Origin: an uncultured Nitrospirota bacterium
GTDB lineage: Bacteria > CG2-30-53-67
Direction: 5' to 3'
Assembly: GCA_947259355.1 (NCBI GenBank)
Contig: CAMYMF010000021.1
Location: 12,034-45,564 of the forward strand
Length of the DNA: 33,531 bases
Positions 29,915-33,531 of this stretch are shown piece after piece. How positions within the stretch are numbered: position 1 is the first letter of the stretch; each line of letters begins with the position of its first letter. The position numbers and the translations under genes are program-made. The notes below the pieces were generated by a model. The model worked only from the letters and a program-made list of their open reading frames with translations. It was not told the origin of the DNA and did no database searches.

Positions 29915-30255
29915 ATGCCTCCCCTGTCAGTTTTCTGAGCTCTCGCAGTCCACTTTTCATTCTATAATGACTGCTTCGATTAATGAATCGTTTGCCCTTC
30001 TGGACGTCTCACGACCGCCCTCTCCCCACCGGTACAGAGAGAGGGAGTGGAGGGCGGAAAACCGTTTATCATCATTTCCCCCTCTTGAACTTCTTGGGGG
30101 AGAGAATAAAGCTGAGCGGGCACAGATGTCAAACGCGATATAGCCTGCCCTTCCCCGAGTGTGCAATTCGGGCAACGCCCTCAAGTGCGCGGTAATTGGG
30201 GGCTAGCACTTCAGCGGAAAGCAATAAAACAATCTTTAATCGGTGAGAGCATCGC
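29915..30255. other. Gene-free intergenic stretch
   Basis: No gene is supported. A frame at 29957-30184 (minus) is low-complexity and reads like a common intergenic repeat. The 30010-30060 part has an imperfect hairpin with CCGCCCTC and GAGGGCGG arms. The rest shows nothing recognisable. Confidence 0.5.
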
Positions 30256-30284
30256 TTGACAGGATTAGAGTGCAGATCTAGAGT
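30256..30284 (+). promoter_or_regulatory. Sigma-70 promoter for the OsmC-like gene
   Basis: A perfect TTGACA (30256-30261) and TAGAGT (30279-30284, 4/6) are separated by 17 bp. Transcription would start near 30291, leaving a leader of about 190 nt before the coding region. Confidence 0.6.
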
Positions 30285-30290
30285 TGTGTC

Positions 30291-30481
30291 TTCAGTGGGG
30301 AGTGGGTTCGTCTACAAAGGGCCCTTCCCCGCTGGCGGACAAAAGGATTTAATAATCACAAGAGAGGGTCATGCCTCTTGAATTCAGTAGGCCCGAGATT
30401 ACAGGAGTAAATTGTATAAAAGGCCGGTTTGGGGCCTTTCATGACGATCACTCATGAAATCTCGGGCTGGGAGATGCAGCC
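30291..30481 (+). ncRNA. Long structured 5' leader of the OsmC-like gene, candidate cis-regulatory RNA
   Basis: Several stems can be read. A 6-bp hairpin is CAAGAG/CTCTTG (30359-30364, 30375-30380). A closing stem of 10 perfect base pairs is GCCCGAGATT (30391-30400) with AATCTCGGGC (30458-30467). It encloses two hairpins placed back to back: AAAGGCC/GGCCTTT (30419-30425, 30433-30439) and CATGA/TCATG (30440-30444, 30452-30456). This is a three-way junction ending 1 nt before the ribosome site GGGAG (30469-30473). It does not match any riboswitch consensus I know. The three-way junction is seen in sequence; the regulatory role is inference. Confidence 0.5.
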
Positions 30482-31030
30482 ATGGCACAGGGAATACTCA
30501 ACGGCGTCAACGTCGATGACGTGCAAAACACCGTCCATGCCATTGAGGACGAGCCCGCAATCGCAAACTTCAAGTTCCGCCTTCACAACAAGTGGATCAA
30601 GGGCGGTCACAATCACTCGACGGTGAGCGATTTCTTCGGCGCAAACCAGGAGACACCCCACCTGAAGCAGTTCGAACTGGATGCGGATGAGCCTCCCATT
30701 CTCGCCGGGACTGACCGGGGCGCAAATCCGGTGGAACACCTGCTGAACGCGCTGGCTGCCTGCCTGACGACGACGCTCATCTATCATTCAGCCCTTCGGG
30801 GGATCCGGATCGATGAGCTGGAGTCCGACCTGGAGGGCGATATCGACCTCAGAGGTTTTCTGGGGCTCTCAGACGAAGTCAGGCGGGGATACAAGAAGAT
30901 CCGGGTCAACTTCCGGGTAAAGACGGACGAGAAGAACATCGAGAAGCTGAAGGCATTGAGCAAGTTGTCACCGGTCTTCGATGTCACGTCCCGCGGCACG
31001 GACGTGGAAGTAAACATTGAGAGGAAATAG
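30482..31030 (+). CDS. OsmC family protein lacking the second cysteine
   Basis: This 182-residue OsmC/Ohr-superfamily protein has the core segments GANPVEHLLNALAACLTTTLIYHSA near residue 80, ELESDLEGDIDLRGFLGL near residue 110, and LSKLSPVFDVTSRGTDVEV at the C-terminus. OsmC/Ohr peroxidases use two cysteines. Here the first Cys is present in ALAACLT and is the only Cys of the protein, and the second is Ser in SPVFD. Other members of this subgroup share that pattern as I remember it, so peroxidase activity is not assured. The ATG at 30482 has GGGAG 8 nt upstream, directly after the leader's closing stem. It is followed after 214 bp by a nitroreductase. Confidence 0.87.
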   Translation: MAQGILNGVNVDDVQNTVHAIEDEPAIANFKFRLHNKWIKGGHNHSTVSDFFGANQETPHLKQFELDADEPPILAGTDRGANPVEHLLNALAACLTTTLIYHSALRGIRIDELESDLEGDIDLRGFLGLSDEVRRGYKKIRVNFRVKTDEKNIEKLKALSKLSPVFDVTSRGTDVEVNIERK

Positions 31031-31244
31031 CCGGCGCCCTGATCGGTTTGCTGTGATGTGAGTAGCAGAAACTCAAACAGACCTTGCTCGTATCACGGCA
31101 GAAAGTTTCCCAGTTCACCGGAGCAACCGGCCGGTGGCCGAGGGAGATCGGCGGGAGCGGGAAGAGGTGCATTTTTCGCGCTCCCCGCGACCCGCCTTGC
31201 GGCACCTTGGCTCAAGAGACACCTATCTTATGAAAGGGGGACGA

Positions 31245-31763
31245 ATGAATTCGAAGCTGAGCCTCATCTTCTCGCGTCGCAGCGTTCGCAAATATCAGGA
31301 GAAAGCGATCCCAGACGAGATGGTCACCGATATCCTGGAAGCCGCCATGGCGGCGCCGTCGGCCGTGAAGAGAGATCCGTGGCATTTTATTGTGGTGAAA
31401 AAGGAAGAGACCCGCAAGCAGATCGCGTCACTGCTTCCCCATGGGAAGATGATGGCACGCGCAGCGGCGGGCATCGTGGTCTGTGGCGATATCGAGAAGG
31501 CCCATGACCAGCTGGAGTCCTACATGCTGCAGGACTGCAGTGCCGCCATCGAAAATGCGCTGATTGCCGCGAACACCCTCGGCCTAGGCGCCTGTTGGCT
31601 TGGCGTTCATCCCCGCAAGGATCGCATGGAGGGTCTGCGCAATCTTTTCAAGCTGTCGCCCAACATCATCCCCATCTCCGCAATCGCCCTCGGCTTTCCG
31701 CGGGAGAACCCTGAAGCAAGAACTCGATACAACCCGGACCTCGTGCACTGGGAGGCTTGGTGA
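31245..31763 (+). CDS. Nitroreductase family protein
   Basis: This 172-residue FMN-dependent nitroreductase-family enzyme carries the N-terminal FMN-contact motif RRSVRKYQEKAIP, then MAAPSAVKRDPWHFIVV, LPHGKMMARAAAGIVVCGD, QDCSAAIENALIAANTLGLGACWLGVHP and the end segment ARTRYNPDLVHWEAW. This matches the short nitroreductases of anaerobes. The ATG at 31245 has GGGGG upstream and gives the RRSVRKY spacing usual in the family; a longer frame from 31134 is rejected. The preceding 214 bp contains a partly paired stem near 31151-31190 but no clear promoter. Its last codons begin a repeat whose later copies lie at 33198-33489. Confidence 0.9.
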   Translation: MNSKLSLIFSRRSVRKYQEKAIPDEMVTDILEAAMAAPSAVKRDPWHFIVVKKEETRKQIASLLPHGKMMARAAAGIVVCGDIEKAHDQLESYMLQDCSAAIENALIAANTLGLGACWLGVHPRKDRMEGLRNLFKLSPNIIPISAIALGFPRENPEARTRYNPDLVHWEAW

Positions 31764-31859
31764 GGGTACGCCCTCTCTAGCCCTCCTGTCTTTCTTGAGT
31801 CCCCCCACTTCCGGCTCACGCTCAGGCACCCCCCTCGCTCCACATGGCGCGCCGCTCAA
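31747..31859 (+). repeat. Repeat copy A, left half
   Basis: From the end of the nitroreductase gene this stretch is close to 33198-33311 (roughly 85-90% by eye), including CCCTCCTGTCTTTCTT, AGTCCCCCCA and CACCCCCCTCGCTCCACAT. A MITE splits it from the right half (32035-32130). Confidence 0.8.
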
Positions 31860-32034
31860 CCCGGATATTGCATGAGCGATCGTAACGAGAGGCCGTAGAA
31901 GCAACATGGGCAAGGCGCAGAGGATTTTCTGGCTGAAGACATATTGGAATATTTCAAAGTCAGGAAATTCGCTGCAACGCCGCATATGGCAGCTTATCCG
32001 GCCTCGCAGTAGATTTGCTCATGCAATATCCGGG
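31860..32034. mobile_element. MITE-like element with perfect terminal inverted repeats
   Basis: The element has 18-bp perfect termini (CCCGGATATTGCATGAGC and its complement), is 175 bp long and has no coding frame. It is flanked by TCAA (31856-31859) and TGAA (32035-32038), a 4-bp target duplication with one mismatch. The uninterrupted copy at 33309-33312 reads TTAA at the same place. No transposase is encoded in the window, so it is non-autonomous. The family is unassigned. Confidence 0.85.
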
Positions 32035-32130
32035 TGAATCTCCGCTCCGGGGGTTTCCGTCGCCTTCGCCTATCAGCGGTCCTGTGGTGTATGCCACTAT
32101 GGGGACGCGGTGACAGGATATGTAGATTGT
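32035..32130 (+). repeat. Repeat copy A, right half
   Basis: TCCGCTCCGGGG, CGTCGCCTTCGC and GCCACTATGGGG and adjoining sequence match 33313-33405 in order. Similarity fades after about 32130. Confidence 0.75.
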
Positions 32131-32182
32131 CCGGGAGGTCTTTGACTCTTACAGGTGATGTTTTGGAATACTTTACTTTTCT

Positions 32183-32209
32183 GAGGTGGCCGCAATTTGC
32201 GACCGCCTC
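32183..32209. terminator. Imperfect hairpin downstream of higA
   Basis: GAGGTGGCCGCAA and TTGCGACCGCCTC form a 13-bp stem with one mismatch and one G-T pair around a single-base loop. It lies 17 bp past the higA stop on the minus strand. No good T-run is present. Confidence 0.35.
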
Positions 32210-32225
32210 TTGTTAGCCGGTCCTT

Positions 32226-32513
32226 TTAACCGACTCGTTGAAGTTTACGCACCCGTCGCTTTGGCTTGTTGATAACAAGGTCATAGGCAGTCTGCAGGTT
32301 TATCCAAAACTCGGGCGTAGTGTTCAGCGCTTGTGAAAGGAGCCAGGCCGTATCAGGGGTTATTCCCCGCTTCCCACGTACCAACTCATTGATCCTTTGG
32401 ACTGGTACACCAATGTGTTTCGCAAACGCCACCTGCGTTATCCCAAGAGGACCGAGGAATTCCTCCTTCAAGATTTCACCCGGGTGTGTTGGAATTCTGT
32501 TTTTCGGTAGCAT
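32226..32513 (-). CDS. higA: HigA family antitoxin
   Basis: This 95-residue helix-turn-helix antitoxin neutralises HigB and represses the operon. The N-terminal MLPKNRIPTHPGEILKEEF is the typical HigA opening. The HTH follows (ITQVAFAKHIGVPVQRINELVRGKRGI), and the C-terminus is TTPEFWINLQTAYDL plus a basic tail. The ATG at 32513 has AGGAG at 6 nt; the longer frame to 32609 would run into higB and is rejected. It lies 22 bp after the toxin gene, in the HigB-first order usual for this family. The region is visibly more AT-rich than the pilus and gcv blocks, in line with recent acquisition. Confidence 0.93.
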   Translation of the reverse strand: MLPKNRIPTHPGEILKEEFLGPLGITQVAFAKHIGVPVQRINELVRGKRGITPDTAWLLSQALNTTPEFWINLQTAYDLVINKPKRRVRKLQRVG

Positions 32514-32535
32514 AATTTCTCCTAACTCACCGAAG

Positions 32536-32826
32536 TCAATGATAATCTGTGATTTTAACCTCTTTAGCCTGGCCTGCGTCCCATTTAAATATGACACGCC
32601 ACTGATCATTAATTCGTATGCTATAAAATCCTTTGAGATCCCCTTTCAGGGCCTCAAGTTGATTGCCCGGAGGGGACCGAAGGTCAATCAGCTCTTGAGT
32701 CCCGTTAAGCATATCTAGCTTTCGAATGGATACTCTTAGTATATTTCTTGGACACTTACGTGATTCCTTACTGTTTATTCCGTGATACAAATGCTCAGTG
32801 GCTTTGTTCCCAAAAGATACGATCAT
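32536..32826 (-). CDS. higB: HigB family mRNA interferase toxin
   Basis: This 96-residue RelE/ParE-superfamily toxin is predicted to cut mRNA on the ribosome. Family segments are MIVSFGNKATEHLYHG at the start, KLDMLNGTQELIDLRSPPGN in the middle, and LEALKGDLKGFYSIRINDQW followed by RVIFKW at the end, plus a final ITDYH. The length is normal, and no frameshift or missing segment is seen. The ATG at 32826 has AGGA about 8 nt upstream. It is the first gene of the two-gene operon behind a promoter with an overlapping palindrome. Confidence 0.93.
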   Translation of the reverse strand: MIVSFGNKATEHLYHGINSKESRKCPRNILRVSIRKLDMLNGTQELIDLRSPPGNQLEALKGDLKGFYSIRINDQWRVIFKWDAGQAKEVKITDYH

Positions 32827-32845
32827 AAATACCGTCCTACGGAAG

Positions 32846-32874
32846 AATATAACACATACACGGTATCCGTGCAA
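32846..32874 (-). promoter_or_regulatory. higBA promoter with palindromic operator
   Basis: On the minus strand TTGCAC (32869-32874) and TATATT (32846-32851) are 17 bp apart. A perfect inverted repeat CACGG-ATA-CCGTG (32859-32871) lies between and over the boxes. This is a likely binding site for HigA or the HigBA complex. Confidence 0.55.
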
Positions 32875-33197
32875 GCAGGCAATCTGGGGTCTGTTTAACG
32901 AGTTCCTAGAACAACTTCTTCGCCAGACTGCTTTATCCCCTGCTGAGAAGCCTTTTCAGAATTCGTCTGAGGGTATTCGAATTCAGGTTTGCACCCGAAT
33001 GCACGTCGAGATCTATCACGTTTCGGACCCAGCACATGGAAATCTAAATCGAAGCATTTTTGACGATCGTCGCTCGATTCAGAGCGAACGATCTTTCGCT
33101 CAGGGCGTTCTACTGCCTTGGACTTTTACAGGGTCTGACCCTTTAGCAGTTTACGTACATCGTCCGGCTATCGGCCGAGGCCGCCTGCAGAGCGCAG
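32875..33197. other. Gene-free stretch with inverted repeats
   Basis: No gene is supported. GATCGTCGCTC (33065-33075) and GAGCGAACGATC (33082-33093) form a stem with one bulged base. A small palindrome AGGGTCTGACCCT lies at 33130-33142. The end (33149-33192) is a partial copy of the sequence at 33391-33434. Confidence 0.5.
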
Positions 33198-33420
33198 ACT
33201 GGAAGGGGTGGTGAGGGTTACGCCCTTTTTATCCCTCCTGTCTTTCTTCAGTCCCCCCATTTCCGGCTCAGGCTTGGGCACCCCCCTCGCTCCACATGGC
33301 GCTTCGCTTAACCTCCGCTCCGGGGAGCGCCGTCGCCTTCGCTGCTCAGCAGTCCTGTCGTGTGTGCCACTATGGGGGACCGGTGCCAGGTTGTTTACAT
33401 CGTTCGGCGGGCGGCCGAGG
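33198..33420 (+). repeat. Repeat copy B, uninterrupted
   Basis: This is the full version of the repeat that follows the nitroreductase gene. It matches copy A on both sides of the MITE and so shows the pre-insertion sequence. It begins after a relic reading ADWKGW-stop (33194-33214) and continues into another nitroreductase-like tail (33430-33489). Confidence 0.8.
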
Positions 33421-33429
33421 CTGCCGGCG

Positions 33430-33489
33430 GAGCAGCCCGAAGCGACAACGCTGTATCATGCAGGGCTTGTGCACTGGGAGGGGTGGTAG
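33430..33489 (+). pseudogene. Relic of a nitroreductase 3' end
   Basis: In frame this reads EQPEATTLYHAGLVHWEGW-stop, closely paralleling the end of the intact nitroreductase (ENPEARTRYNPDLVHWEAW-stop). Nothing upstream in the frame matches the rest of the enzyme, so only the tail remains. The intact gene also has the repeat directly downstream, as does the shorter relic at 33194-33214. Confidence 0.55.
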
Positions 33490-33531
33490 GGGGAGGTGAT
33501 TGGAGACACTCAAGATAACCGCCTGGAGGGC

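Noticed and set aside
29957-30184. 75-codon frame on the minus strand
   Set aside because: It has low-complexity, Ser/Arg/Gly-rich sequence over a hairpin region. It has no ribosome site and no family, and resembles common intergenic repeat translations.
33496-33531. Possible start of another gene at the right edge (TTG at 33500 or GTG at 33496 after GGGAGG)
   Set aside because: Only about 11 codons are visible (frame METLKITAWRA from the TTG), too few to support a gene call.

Overview
The window looks like chromosome from a GC-rich, Gram-negative, deltaproteobacterial-type organism (Desulfuromonadales/Geobacter-like is the best guess). This is inferred from gene content: a split glycine decarboxylase (gcvPA/gcvPB), a lipid A deacylase, FG-GAP-type PilY1 proteins with type IV minor pilins, sigma-54 promoters, a periplasmic c-heme HD-GYP protein and YtoQ. 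No rRNA, tRNA or CRISPR array was seen.

Layout. (1) 1-3769: minus-strand glycine cleavage operon gcvT-gcvH-gcvPA-gcvPB, with gcvPB cut by the window edge, behind a good sigma-70 promoter. (2) 3873-6035: a PagL-like outer-membrane lipid A deacylase (plus) convergent with a membrane-anchored M20 peptidase (minus). (3) 6078-10498: an ABC exporter operon (ATPase, FtsX/MacB-type permease, HlyD adaptor). (4) 10518-11301: a BamE-like lipoprotein and a 65-aa protein. (5) 11510-17619: minus-strand pilus operon fimT-pilV-pilW-pilX-pilY1. (6) 17669-23102: central block with a ferritin-like/receiver fusion protein, a quinone oxidoreductase, a ChaN-family protein, a 105-aa protein with a very strong terminator, and an HD-GYP phosphodiesterase with a periplasmic CxxCH motif. 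(7) 23333-29405: a second, paralogous fimT-pilV-pilW-pilX-pilY1 operon on the plus strand, ending in a bidirectional terminator. (8) 29468-31763: ytoQ, a structured 5' leader plus OsmC-like protein, and a nitroreductase. (9) 31747-33531: a repeat-rich junk region with a MITE, a HigBA toxin-antitoxin pair and relics of a nitroreductase 3' end.

The main result is the pair of divergently transcribed minor-pilin/PilY1 operons flanking a redox- and c-di-GMP-type signalling block. Both operons have a -24/-12 sigma-54 promoter. Both also have a conserved 27-bp palindrome-containing element about 105-107 bp upstream of the -24 box and an IHF-like sequence about 34 bp upstream of it. This suggests control by one enhancer-binding protein (PilR-like, not in the window). 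The heme HD-GYP protein and the ferritin-REC protein sit directly upstream of the operons and could link redox or iron state to surface attachment; this link is inference. Other notable items are a possible new structured RNA upstream of the OsmC gene and a MITE whose empty target site is preserved in a second copy of the surrounding repeat.
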